A DNA stretch of 64,000 nt from an uncultured bacterium (GTDB taxonomy: Bacteria; Cyanobacteriota; Vampirovibrionia; Gastranaerophilales; Gastranaerophilaceae), in assembly GCA_902797965.1 (NCBI GenBank), contig CADBUY010000001.1, forward strand, positions 124,001-188,000, given 5' to 3'. Both the position numbers and the translations under genes were made by a program. Positions 32,029-41,531 of the stretch are shown here, piece by piece. Each line of letters begins with the position of its first letter. The stretch's first letter is position 1. Below the pieces are notes generated by a model. It was not told the DNA's origin, made no database searches, and saw only the letters and a list, made by a program, of their open reading frames with translations.

Positions 32029-33340
32029 AACTGTTAAAAAATACGATACATATAAAGATTCGGGGATTGAGTGGATTGGTGAAATTCCGCAGGAGTGGAC
32101 TGCCAGAAAATTATTTGGACTTTTAAAAAGTATAGGTAGTGGAACAACACCAAAAGGTAATGATAATTATTATGACGGTGATATTTCTTGGCTAAATACA
32201 GGGGATTTAACTGATTCTTATATAAATATTATCGGTAAAACAGTAACTAATATTGCAATGGCGGAATGTTCTGCTCTAAAATTGTTTGATAAAGATTCGG
32301 TTGTAATTGCAATGTATGGTGCAACAATAGGAAAATTAGGAATTCTTACTTTTCCTACAACAACTAATCAAGCATGTTGTGTTATGTCTTGCGGGAATAA
32401 ATTGAATAACAAATATTTATTTTATGTTTTATATTCAGCGAGAGATTACATTCTAACTTTATCGTATGGAGCAGGACAACCGAATATAAGCCAAGAAACA
32501 ATGAAAGCATTTAAACTATGCTGTCCAAATATTAATGAACAACAAATAATTGCGGAGTATTTAGATAAGAAGTGTGGGGAGATTGACAGGGTTATTGAAA
32601 CCGAAAAAGCGGTTATTGAAAAGTTAATAGAGTATAAGCAATCAATTATCACCGAAGCCGTAACAAAAGGTTTAGACAAATCCGCACCTCTAAAAGACAG
32701 CGGTATAGAATGGATAGGCAAAATCCCTCAACACTGGGAAGTAAAACGCACTAAATATACAGCAAATTCTTTTGACAAAGGTAATGGAATTACAAAAGAA
32801 GATGTTGTAGCAGACGGTGATATTCAATGTATTAGATATGGTGAAATTTATTCTAAATATGATAGACAATGTACTGAATGTGTATCTGCAACTAATTTAG
32901 ATAAAATAAGTTCTCCAAAACATATTTCAAAAGGGAACATTCTATTCGCAGGAACAGGTGAATTGATAGAAGAAATTGGTAAAAATATTGTTTATATGGG
33001 CGATAAACCTTGTTTAGCAGGTGGCGATATTATAATTTTGAATCATAATCAAAATCCAATATTCCTAAACTATGCTTTAAACAGTATTTATTCCCAATCA
33101 CAAAAAAGTTATGGAAAAGTTAAGTTAAAGGTCGTTCATATATCTGCAAGTGCTATCGGAGATATAAGAATTGCTATACCACCATTAGAAGAACAACAAC
33201 AAATTGCTGAATATCTCGATAAAAAATGTTCTGAAATAGATAAAGCAATATCAGACAAAGACCAGGTAATAGAAAAATTCACCGAATACAAAAAATCTCT
33301 GATTTACGAATGTGTAACAGGAAAAAGAAAGGTGGTATAG
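32015..33340 (+). CDS. hsdS: Type I restriction-modification specificity subunit
   Basis: The 441-residue protein has two target-recognition domains, each opened by the same phrase (KDSGIEWIGEIPQEWTARKL near residue 15 and KDSGIEWIGKIPQHWEVKRT near 230) and closed by a conserved helix (QQIIAEYLDKKCGEIDRVIE and QQIAEYLDKKCSEIDKAISD). The long repeated helices set the spacing between the two half sites. TRD sequences are unrelated to each other, giving an asymmetric bipartite target. The start overlaps the cyclase-like gene, and the stop overlaps the GTG of the DUF2971 gene by one base. No second hsdS or inverted TRD repeat was seen, so shuffling at this locus is not indicated. Confidence 0.95.
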   Translation: MLQSETVKKYDTYKDSGIEWIGEIPQEWTARKLFGLLKSIGSGTTPKGNDNYYDGDISWLNTGDLTDSYINIIGKTVTNIAMAECSALKLFDKDSVVIAMYGATIGKLGILTFPTTTNQACCVMSCGNKLNNKYLFYVLYSARDYILTLSYGAGQPNISQETMKAFKLCCPNINEQQIIAEYLDKKCGEIDRVIETEKAVIEKLIEYKQSIITEAVTKGLDKSAPLKDSGIEWIGKIPQHWEVKRTKYTANSFDKGNGITKEDVVADGDIQCIRYGEIYSKYDRQCTECVSATNLDKISSPKHISKGNILFAGTGELIEEIGKNIVYMGDKPCLAGGDIIILNHNQNPIFLNYALNSIYSQSQKSYGKVKLKVVHISASAIGDIRIAIPPLEEQQQIAEYLDKKCSEIDKAISDKDQVIEKFTEYKKSLIYECVTGKRKVV

Positions 33341-34236
33341 TGTTTAATAAATTAAAAACAATTGAATTTGAATTATTAAAAAAATTATCTGCCCGAAAGA
33401 CTCGACATGAGGGTGAGATATATCACTATACTTCTCCGAATGGTTTAAAAGGAATTGTAGAAGATGCTGCAATTTGGTTTTCTGACATGAGATTTCTAAA
33501 TGATTCTTCGGAACTAACATATATTTACAAACTTGCATTCAAGGTAGTAACTGAAAACCCAATATATACAGATTTACAAGATATAATCCGCAATATATGT
33601 AATTATATTTATACTTCAGGTTGTTACTCTGTTAATAATGAGGAAATAATACCACTTGATACTTTTTATCTTGCCTCATTTTCAAAAGACCCAGATAATT
33701 TGAATTTATGGAATTATTACACTAAAAGTCAGAATTCACTCGGATACAACATATGCATTGATACAAACAATTCTCTTATTTTAAATAGTAATCAAGAGAT
33801 TATATATGGTGAAGTTATATATAAAACTTCAGAACAAGAAGAATTGTTAAAGAAATGCTTTGAAAAATACATTTCATTTATAAATCAAAATCAAAATAAT
33901 TATACCAAGTATGAAGGTTTAATACAGGAAAGTATTGTCAGAACATTAGAAATTTATAACTTATTCTTTAAACCTGAAGCATACGAAGCAGAAAAAGAAT
34001 ATCGTTTTGTAATTTGGAACTATAATGGACAGGAAAATATAAAATATAGAATAAATAATGGTGTGTTCATTCCTTATATTCCAGTAAAGTTAAAAAAAGA
34101 TGCAATAAAAAGTATTTGTATATCTCCGTCAAAAGAACAGGATTTAGCAAAAACAGGATTGGAAAGTTTTATTTTACAAAGTAATAGGTTTATGACAGCA
34201 GATATTAAAAAATCGGCTATTCCAAAAAGATATTAA
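33340..34236 (+). CDS. DUF2971 family protein 1
   Basis: The 298-residue protein matches DUF2971: EIYHYTSPNGLKGIVEDAAI, WFSDMRFLNDSSELTYIY, FYLASFSKDPDNLNLWNYYT and YEAEKEYRFVIWN. These give the family pattern of an early H/RYxS, an NDxxE loop, a cFSxxxDnLxxWxxY strand and a late E-YR segment. The His/Arg...Tyr...Glu spacing recalls ADP-ribosyltransferase folds, a possibility that I raise as inference only. I start at the GTG at 33340, which overlaps the hsdS stop (TAGTG) and has AAAGGTGG upstream. DUF2971 genes often accompany restriction or abortive-infection genes. A second, more divergent DUF2971 protein ends the same operon at 39765-41192. Confidence 0.8.
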   Translation: MFNKLKTIEFELLKKLSARKTRHEGEIYHYTSPNGLKGIVEDAAIWFSDMRFLNDSSELTYIYKLAFKVVTENPIYTDLQDIIRNICNYIYTSGCYSVNNEEIIPLDTFYLASFSKDPDNLNLWNYYTKSQNSLGYNICIDTNNSLILNSNQEIIYGEVIYKTSEQEELLKKCFEKYISFINQNQNNYTKYEGLIQESIVRTLEIYNLFFKPEAYEAEKEYRFVIWNYNGQENIKYRINNGVFIPYIPVKLKKDAIKSICISPSKEQDLAKTGLESFILQSNRFMTADIKKSAIPKRY

Positions 34237-34260
34237 TAGAAAGGAAATTTAATCGTAAAT

Positions 34261-34707
34261 ATGTTAGAGTTCTTAAAGAATTTAGATGTAAAAATATTAT
34301 GTTCTTTTATCGCTATAATCGGTTCATTAGGTGGTGTAATAATAGGTGGTTTTTTAACTGCTATATTTGCCTTTATGAATAATCGCATAAATTATAATAT
34401 GGAAGAATCTCGCTATTTTAAAAGGAAAAAAGAAGAAACTTATATAGAAATGGAAGATTTAATAACAGACTATTGTGCTCATTTGCCAGAAATGACTAAA
34501 ACACATGCTATACCTGTTGAACTTAGAACAAGATACAACAACATAAGAAGTAAAGCCCTTATCTATGCAAAGAAAAAAATATCTGATAAATTTTATGAAA
34601 TATTAAATAAAATAATGCTTGATACAACAAGTATTTATAAAATAGACAAGGAAAAAATAGACGATTTAACATATGAAATAAAAAAAGATTTAGGTATAAA
34701 AGATTAA
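34261..34707 (+). CDS. Single-pass membrane protein, unknown
   Basis: The 148-residue protein has one long N-terminal membrane helix (residues about 13-38, LCSFIAIIGSLGGVIIGGFL and beyond) followed by a cytoplasmic, lysine/glutamate-rich helical domain (YFKRKKEETYIEMEDLITDY). No motif is recognised. It sits in the RM operon between two DUF/accessory genes. A membrane protein downstream of cyclase-like genes invites comparison with membrane effectors of cyclic-nucleotide defence systems, but no nucleotide-binding domain is visible, so this is speculation. AGAAAGGAAATTTAATC lies upstream of the ATG. Confidence 0.6.
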   Translation: MLEFLKNLDVKILCSFIAIIGSLGGVIIGGFLTAIFAFMNNRINYNMEESRYFKRKKEETYIEMEDLITDYCAHLPEMTKTHAIPVELRTRYNNIRSKALIYAKKKISDKFYEILNKIMLDTTSIYKIDKEKIDDLTYEIKKDLGIKD

Positions 34708-34724
34708 ATAGAAAGGAAGATAAT

Positions 34725-35084
34725 ATGTGTACTCCAAATGCTTTAGATGTAATAAAAACAACATACGGAATTGGTAAAAAGGCTTTAGATATTGCTAAAC
34801 AATTAAATAATGTTGAATTAAAAGAAGCCATTTTAGATTTAAAAGAAGAAATAATTGCTCTTAGAGAAGAAAATATTGCTTTAAAAGAGCAATTAAACCA
34901 AAAACAAAGATATAATATGGAGTTCATTGATAATTATTATTGGGATATAAAAGAAGATGGAACAAAAGTTGGTCCATTTTGTCCTGCCTGTTGGGACGGT
35001 GATGAAAAAGCAGTAAGAATGCAGGAAGGTGCTTTTGGAACATTATGTCCTGTATGCCACATAAAAACAACAAAGAAAGGATAA
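34725..35084 (+). CDS. Coiled-coil zinc-ribbon protein
   Basis: The 119-residue protein starts with a helical region, then a coiled coil (LDLKEEIIALREENIALKEQ), then a compact zinc-binding domain in which two cysteine pairs, CPAC (FCPACWDGDEKAVRM) and CPVCH (TLCPVCHIK), flank an aromatic segment (YYWDIKEDGTKVGPFCPACW). This YWDxxxDGxxxGPFCPxC module is a recurrent small zinc ribbon in bacterial accessory genes. GAAAGGAAGATAAT precedes the ATG. It is probably an adaptor that dimerises through its coiled coil. Role within the RM operon unknown. Confidence 0.7.
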   Translation: MCTPNALDVIKTTYGIGKKALDIAKQLNNVELKEAILDLKEEIIALREENIALKEQLNQKQRYNMEFIDNYYWDIKEDGTKVGPFCPACWDGDEKAVRMQEGAFGTLCPVCHIKTTKKG

Positions 35085-35086
35085 TA

Positions 35087-36124
35087 ATGCTGAATTGGCT
35101 AAAGAAAATATTTACTAAATTAAAAGGCACAAAGCCTATTGTTGGTGATGTAGGGTTGGTAAATGTGAAACCTGAATTCAATACTGATATAAAAGGAGAA
35201 TTAAAATTTGCTGACAAACAAGAAAATAAGTTAGTTGAAGTAAATAATGTCGATAATTCTAATCAAGTATTACAACAGAACTTTGCTATAACTATTCTTC
35301 CTGGAATAAATGTAGATGAATCTATAAAGCAAGCATTAACCCTTGGGAATGACAATGCAAGGATAATTGGTATTGATGTTCAAAAATTATTAAATGATAA
35401 TAATATTCCACAAGAACAGATAAATGAAAAATTATCTAATCCAGAAATGCTATATATATTGGCAAAAGCGAATGAAATTGCATACAAAACTTCTGATGCA
35501 GATAAAAGAAAAATATTATCAGATTTAATATTTAAAAAAATCACAGAAGATATTGATTCTGATGATTCCAATATTTTATCATTAGCAATACAAGAAATGG
35601 ATATTTTAAACATTAATCACATCAATGCTTTGGCTTTTTTACATATAATTAAATCAAATTTTTTACGAACTTATTCTACTGAAGCATTGAAAGAATTTAG
35701 TGATAGATTTTTAGTCAAATTACTTGATTTTAAAAATTCCAACACCAAAAATATTGGTAATTTTTTATCTTCAACAAGAACTATTTCTGCAGCTCATTTA
35801 GGTTGGGGTATAAGTAGTTATTTGCCGCAAATTCTTACAGGTAAAGGTTCTATGGTTATTCGGGAAGATTTTGTTTTTTTATCTAAAAATTGGAATGAAT
35901 TAGGATATACAGGAGCTTATATCACTCCTGTTGGGAAATATATTGCAAAAACGTATTTGTTTAATAAATTTGGTCTAATGATTAATGACATTGAAGTTAA
36001 TGAAAGTAATATAAAAGATTTATCTGAGGATGTTTCAAAAAAAGATATGGAAACTACTGTTAATGAAGCAACAAGAAACATGATAACGTTTAAAGAAATC
36101 AATGATGGGAAATACGTAATATAG
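35087..36124 (+). CDS. LPO_1073/Vpar_1526-like family protein
   Basis: The 345-residue protein has a central conserved region (EMLYILAKANEIAYKTSDAD followed by KRKILSDLIFKKITEDIDSD) and a later helical domain (INHINALAFLHIIKSNFLRT, then ISAAHLGWGISSYLP and YTGAYITPVGKYIAKTYLF). I associate it with the LPO_1073/Vpar_1526 family, proteins of unknown function that recur inside type I restriction operons. The ATG at 35087 follows AAAGAAAGGATAATA; an earlier in-frame ATG at 35045 lies within the zinc-ribbon gene and is less likely. It directly precedes hsdR. No catalytic motif is visible. Confidence 0.65.
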   Translation: MLNWLKKIFTKLKGTKPIVGDVGLVNVKPEFNTDIKGELKFADKQENKLVEVNNVDNSNQVLQQNFAITILPGINVDESIKQALTLGNDNARIIGIDVQKLLNDNNIPQEQINEKLSNPEMLYILAKANEIAYKTSDADKRKILSDLIFKKITEDIDSDDSNILSLAIQEMDILNINHINALAFLHIIKSNFLRTYSTEALKEFSDRFLVKLLDFKNSNTKNIGNFLSSTRTISAAHLGWGISSYLPQILTGKGSMVIREDFVFLSKNWNELGYTGAYITPVGKYIAKTYLFNKFGLMINDIEVNESNIKDLSEDVSKKDMETTVNEATRNMITFKEINDGKYVI

Positions 36125-36135
36125 AGGACAAATAA

Positions 36136-39089
36136 ATGCAAGATACTTTATTAAAAGAAAAGAATTTTGAAGAAGCGATTGAGAATTACCTTATAACCAA
36201 AGGTGGTTATGAAAAAGGTGTCCCTGAACATTTAAACAGGGCAAATGCTCTTGATGAGGATACTTTTTTAAAATTTATTCAAACAACCCAACCGAGAGAA
36301 TGGGAAAAGCATTGCAGGAATTATCCTACCAATCCTGAACAGGCTCTTTTAAGAAGGTTTCAAGATGAAGTATCTGCTACAAATATATTATGGGTATTAA
36401 GACACGGTTTTGTTGATAGAGGCGTAAAATTCTACCCTTGTTTTTTCAAGCCTGAAACAACATTAAACCCTGAAACAGTTGAAAGATATAACCAAAATAT
36501 TTTGCATTGCACTCGTCAGATGAAGTTTTCTCTGAAAGATGAAAGAAGTATTGATATAGTCCTTTTACTTAACGGTATTCCTGTTGTATCAATGGAGCTT
36601 AAAAACCAATTCACAGGTCAGGATGTTTCAAATGCCATAAATCAATACAAGTTTGACCGTGCTACAAGAGATAAGATGTTTGAGTTTAAACAAAGAGTAT
36701 TGGTGCATTTTGCCGTTGATTTATACAACGTATTTATGACAACAAGATTGCAAGGTCCAAGCACATATTTCTTGCCGTTCAACCAAGGTTCAAACGGTGC
36801 AGGAAATGTTGGCGGTAAAGGTAATCCAATTGTAGAAGATGATTATATGACGTCTTATTTGTGGAAAAGAGTTTTAACTAAAGATTCTTTAATGGAAATA
36901 CTCCACAAATATATGCACTTACAGGCAAAAGACGGAAAACAAACAATGATTTTCCCACGTTATCACCAATTAGATGTTGTAACAAAACTTCTTGCTGATG
37001 TAAAAGAAAACGGCAGCGGTAAAAACTATTTAATCCAGCATAGTGCAGGTAGTGGTAAATCAAATTCTATTGCTTGGCTTGCTCACAGATTACAAAGTTT
37101 GCACGACAAAAATGATGAAGTTATTTTTAATTCCGTAATCGTTGTAACAGACAGAAAAATTTTAGACAGTCAATTACAAGAAACTATCTACCAATTTGAC
37201 CACGTTGACGGAGTTGTAAGACGTGTTACTGATGGTTCCGCAGGGTTAAAGCAAGCACTCAATGACGGTGCAAAAATAATTATAACAACACTTCAAAAGT
37301 TCCCATACATTTATCAGGATGTTGAAGCAACAGGAAAAAGATATGCTGTAATAGTAGATGAAGCTCACTCATCTCAAACAGGTCAAGCTGCAAAGAAATT
37401 GAAAGCAGCTTTAGGTGATACAGAAGAAGTATTAGAACAATATGCAAGAGAAGAAGCCGAAGAAGAAAGCAGACAAGAAGATTACGAAGATAATTTAGTG
37501 CGTGAATTATCAACTCATGGTATGCATAAAAACATATCATTCTTTGCGTTCACTGCAACACCAAAGAACAAAACACTTCAGCTATTCGGAGAAAGACAAG
37601 AAAATGGGAATTACAGAGCATTTCATATTTATTCCATGAGGCAAGCAATAGAAGAAGGGTTTATTTTAGACGTTCTTCAAAATTACACAACTTATAAACA
37701 GTATTATCAAATAGCAAAAAAATTGAGGGTGATCCTGAATACGACAAAGCAAAAGGCGCAAGAGCTGTTTCAAGGTTTGAAAGTTTACACCCTCATAACA
37801 TTGCTCAAAAAACTGCTATCATAATTGAACACTTTAGAGAGATTACCAAAAATAAGATTGACGGCAGAGCAAAAGCAATGGTTGTTACAGCGTCAAGATT
37901 ACACGCAGTAAGATATTTGTTTGAATTTAGAAGATATATTCAAGAACACAACTACAATGATTTAGATGTGTTAGTAGCTTTCTCAGGAAATGTTTCTGAT
38001 AACGGACAAGAGTGGACAGAAGAAAAAATTAACGGTATAAAAGAAACTCAGCTAAAAAAAGAGTTCCACGAAAACTTTGATATGCTTATCGTTGCTGAAA
38101 AATATCAAACAGGATTTGATGAACCGTTATTACATACAATGTTTGTAGATAAAAAGTTAAACGGAGTAAAAGCCGTACAAACATTATCAAGGTTAAATAG
38201 AACAATGAAAGGCAAAGAAGATACATTCGTTCTTGATTTTGCCAACACTCAAGAAGAAATTAGAAAATCATTTCAACCATTTTACGAAGCAACAGTACTT
38301 GAAGAAGAAACTGATCCAAATTTAATTTATACAATAAAACGTCAATTAGAAGATTTTCACGTCTATCAGCAAAATGAAGTGGAAACTTTTGCTAAGAAGT
38401 TTTATCAGAAAACTATTCCAACTCTTAGCGGACTTTCTTCACTTCTTGAACCTGCAAAACAAAGATACGAAGTTTTAGAAGACAAAAAGAAAGATGAGTT
38501 TAAATCTCTAATTCATTCTTTTAACAGAATCTATTCATTCATTATACAGGTTTGCAGAATGTTTGATAAAGATATGCAAAAGTTATACATTTATACAAAA
38601 TATCTTGCAACAGTTCTTCCAAAAGATAATGATGAAAAAGTTAATCTGAATGATGAATTATTACTTGAATACTACAAACTTCAAAAAACAGCAGATGGAA
38701 AAATTACGTTAGAAAATGCAGAAGGTCTCATTCCTCCTGTTAGTGGTGCAGGTGGTGCTGGTTCTAATAAGGAAAAAGATGCTCTGTCAGAGATTATAGA
38801 GAAATTTAACAAAAAATTCGGAACAGAGTTTACAGAACAAGATAAAGTATTGGCACAACTAAGAGCTGACATGATGAAAGATACAAAAATCGTAAATTCA
38901 GCAAAAATTGGAGACAGAACAGCCTATGATACATTATCAGATAAAGGTTTTGATCAGGCATTAATGGAACGCTACGAAGAAAATGAAAACTTCTTTAAAG
39001 ATATATTGAGCGATAAAGACAAACTAAGATTTATCAAAAAATTGTTCTTGGAAGATTTGTATAATGAGTTAAGGCATATGGATAAATAG
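36136..39089 (+). pseudogene. hsdR: Type I restriction endonuclease subunit, one-base frameshift in an A tract
   Basis: The first frame (36136-37824) encodes the nuclease domain (SIDIVLLLNGIPVVSMELKN) and the motor Walker A (QHSAGSGKSNSIAW, near residue 300) and DEAH-like motif (IVDEAHSSQTG). At the A7 tract 37716-37722 translation leaves the family frame. Adding one A restores IAKKIEGDPEYDKAKGARAV and joins smoothly to the second frame, which is open from there to 39089 and carries the remaining helicase motifs (VAEKYQTGFDEPLLHTMFVD, LSRLNRTMKGKEDTFVLDFA) and the C-terminal domain. Everything else is intact, so this is a single slippage event: a true phase-off state, a null mutation or an assembly error. 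The second part has no obvious start of its own before 37878. Confidence 0.9.
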
Positions 39090-39100
39090 AGGATATATAG

Positions 39101-39760
39101 ATGTCGAATGACTGTGTGAGAATAACTAGTACGGATAAATTTACACAATTTTTAATTGATAGTGGAAAATTTGTCGTTGATGTATCAAGCCCATTAGGTG
39201 CGTGTAAGAGAGCTTTAGAGCAAGTAGAACAAAGAAATGAAGATAGATTCATTGAAAGTGTTCTAAATGATGTAAATGCAGCAGATATAGAAAGTTTAGA
39301 TGCAGTTAAATCATTAAAAAGATTGTATAAAGTTATTCAAGTAGTAAATAAAGCCATTACGCAAGATAAAATTAATAGATTCAAAACGTTAACAGTAAAT
39401 GGAATTATAAATCAAGAAAGTTTAAGTGATGATAACTTTGAATTATTTGTTAATATAATTGATGAGTTAACCGATACAGAATATTCTTTACTTGTAGAGA
39501 TATATAATATTGAGAAAAAAGAAGGCAAAAGTTTTAATATGAAAAGAGGTCCTGTCATAGACCAAATATTAGAAAAATTCCAATTTAGTATGGATTTTTT
39601 AGAAAGTTATATATATAGATTGAAAGCAATGGGTTTATTAACAAATGAACACGGGTTCTATAATAATGGAAACACTTTAGTTTATAAAGGTATTGTTGAC
39701 GGTAAACTGAGTGACATGGCAACAGGTTTAATCAAGTTTATAGAAGAAAAGGGAATATAA
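39101..39760 (+). CDS. Hypothetical protein with C-terminal winged-helix-like region
   Basis: The 219-residue protein is entirely helical in its first 140 residues (FIESVLNDVNAADIESLDAV and KSLKRLYKVIQVVNKAITQD), then has a segment that looks like a winged helix (MKRGPVIDQILEKFQFSMDF, then YRLKAMGLLTNEHGFYNNGN). I do not recognise a family. It starts 11 bases after hsdR with GAGGATATATAG in front of the ATG, so it belongs to the RM operon, and the DUF2971 gene follows five bases later. A regulatory or adaptor role is possible. Confidence 0.6.
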   Translation: MSNDCVRITSTDKFTQFLIDSGKFVVDVSSPLGACKRALEQVEQRNEDRFIESVLNDVNAADIESLDAVKSLKRLYKVIQVVNKAITQDKINRFKTLTVNGIINQESLSDDNFELFVNIIDELTDTEYSLLVEIYNIEKKEGKSFNMKRGPVIDQILEKFQFSMDFLESYIYRLKAMGLLTNEHGFYNNGNTLVYKGIVDGKLSDMATGLIKFIEEKGI

Positions 39761-39764
39761 GTTA

Positions 39765-41192
39765 ATGTCAGAACCTGTGGATAATCTATATCGTTATCGT
39801 TCTATAGAGAAGTTATTTCAATTTCATGAGTTAGAAAATCTTGAAATTTATTTTTCTAAACCATCAGATTTGAACGATAAGATGGAAGACTATATGAATA
39901 TTATATGGCAAGGTGACGAAATCGCATTTAAAAGTCTTTTTAAGCATTATTTGTATTCTCTATGTCTTTCTTATGCAATGGCATCCATAATGGATCCTAA
40001 CGAAAAGTTGGATAAAGATAAATTACCTATTTATTTATCGGTAGAATCATTATCTTGGCCAATAATGGATACATTATTTAAGGATGTATATTATGAATTT
40101 TTCAATAGTCCCGAAATAGCAAAACTTCCTGAGATAATGGCAAATGCTAATAGACCGTTCAATCAAGATGAAGTTTCGTTTATTTTAAAATCTATTCACC
40201 TATTTGCATATTTAGTTATAAATACACAATCAAAAAAGCAGATATATAGCGAAGATAGTTTACAAAATCAAGAGTACAATACAATATATAATCATCTTAA
40301 ATTTGGAATAAAATATTCTGACATAACTTCTTTAATGGTGCAGTCTAAAAATAAAGAAGAGATATTGTGTTGTATAGAAGCAGCAGAATATGAAAGAAGA
40401 GAAATAAAAAAAGTTTTAGAGGTGCTATATGCTGATAAAAATCGATTTAATATAGAATTATTAACGTTTGATTTTACAGATTTATATATGAATCAGTTGA
40501 AAAGACTTTTATATAACGAGCATTATATAGCTTGTTTTACTAAGTCTTATAATAATAAATTAATGTGGGGACATTATGCCGATGGTGGCAATGGAGTCTG
40601 TCTAAAATTTAAAATAAAAAACGAAAAAAATAAAAACTTTATCAACCTAAGAACTGTAAGTGGTATGAGTTCAGATTCAGTAGGGACAAAGTTAATAAAA
40701 GACTTTTCCTTACATGAGATATATAAAGTTAATTATTTAGATATATACCCCGAAATAGACTTTTTTAACTCTTTGGGATGTATATCCAGCAAGGTAATAA
40801 GAGATTTTTGGCTATGTAACTATGATAGAACTAAATTTAGTAAATGTTGCGAAAACTATAACGATATGAATATATGGAGAGAAAATTATCATAAAAAAGC
40901 AACAGAATATATTTGTACAAAATCTGAAGAATGGAAATATGAAGAAGAATACAGAGTATTTATTACGAATTTTTTAGGATTATACGAACAAGACGATGAT
41001 AGAAAAGCACAATATAGATTTGAAGATTTAGAAGCAATAATATTTGGAGAAAAAGTTTCTAAAGAGGACAAGGGCAAGATAACAAAAATAATTGCACAAC
41101 ATTGCAAAGAAAATAATAGAAATGATTTTAAATTTTACGATATTTACTATTCCACTATTACAAAACAACTTGAACTAAGACAATTTATATAG
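39765..41192 (+). CDS. DUF2971 family protein 2 (large)
   Basis: The 475-residue protein begins NLYRYRSIEKLFQFHELENL and EIYFSKPSDLNDKMEDYM, the DUF2971 opening. After a long helical insertion (about residues 60-240) it returns to the family pattern (YIACFTKSYNNKLMWGHYAD, GGNGVCLKFKI, EEWKYEEEYRVFITNF). The insertion makes it longer than typical members (about 250-350 residues). It is the last gene of the RM operon and the second DUF2971 protein there; the two are far apart in sequence and so were probably acquired separately. Biochemical function is unknown; an ADP-ribosyltransferase-like fold is a guess from the R...Y...E pattern. Confidence 0.8.
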   Translation: MSEPVDNLYRYRSIEKLFQFHELENLEIYFSKPSDLNDKMEDYMNIIWQGDEIAFKSLFKHYLYSLCLSYAMASIMDPNEKLDKDKLPIYLSVESLSWPIMDTLFKDVYYEFFNSPEIAKLPEIMANANRPFNQDEVSFILKSIHLFAYLVINTQSKKQIYSEDSLQNQEYNTIYNHLKFGIKYSDITSLMVQSKNKEEILCCIEAAEYERREIKKVLEVLYADKNRFNIELLTFDFTDLYMNQLKRLLYNEHYIACFTKSYNNKLMWGHYADGGNGVCLKFKIKNEKNKNFINLRTVSGMSSDSVGTKLIKDFSLHEIYKVNYLDIYPEIDFFNSLGCISSKVIRDFWLCNYDRTKFSKCCENYNDMNIWRENYHKKATEYICTKSEEWKYEEEYRVFITNFLGLYEQDDDRKAQYRFEDLEAIIFGEKVSKEDKGKITKIIAQHCKENNRNDFKFYDIYYSTITKQLELRQFI

Positions 41193-41303
41193 TTTGCCAT
41201 TAATATAAGAAAAGATTATGTCCCCATGTAAAGATTTAGGGTTGTAGAACTGACTTCTGTATATCTGCGCGGTAAGATGTCTCTTGAGTTATGGAGGCAT
41301 TGT

Positions 41304-41531
41304 ATGGAAGAAGTCGGATATAACATTACATCTAAAGAATTTAAAAAGTTAAGCAAATTAGCAGATGACATATATAATATAGCTGTTGTTGTGGATTACT
41401 TTTGCGAAACTCAGCCAGATAAAGAGGAATGTTATAATTTAGCACCTGTAATTAAATTGCTCAGGCGAAATGCTGACTTAATGAATTCATTCTTTATTGA
41501 TGCAGAGGGCAACGGAGAAGATTATAATTAA
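41304..41531 (+). CDS. 75-residue helical hypothetical protein
   Basis: The product (MEEVGYNITSKEFKKLSKLA, then DDIYNIAVVVDYFCETQPDK) is mostly helical and acidic. I begin it at the ATG at 41304 because GGAGG lies six bases upstream; an ATG at 41277 in the same frame has no ribosome-binding site. It stands alone between the RM operon and the replication module. A TGTCCCCATGT word at 41219-41229 resembles a half-preserved copy of the operator found before hsdM. Function unknown. Confidence 0.55.
   Translation: MEEVGYNITSKEFKKLSKLADDIYNIAVVVDYFCETQPDKEECYNLAPVIKLLRRNADLMNSFFIDAEGNGEDYN

Noticed and set aside
32015-33340. Invertible or shufflable hsdS specificity locus
   Set aside because: Despite a nearby resolvase, only one hsdS is present and no inverted TRD copies were seen in the window.
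30591-34707. Canonical Pycsar system
   Set aside because: The cyclase-like proteins lack clearly matching family motifs and the membrane protein shows no cyclic-nucleotide-binding domain, so only a loose analogy is justified.
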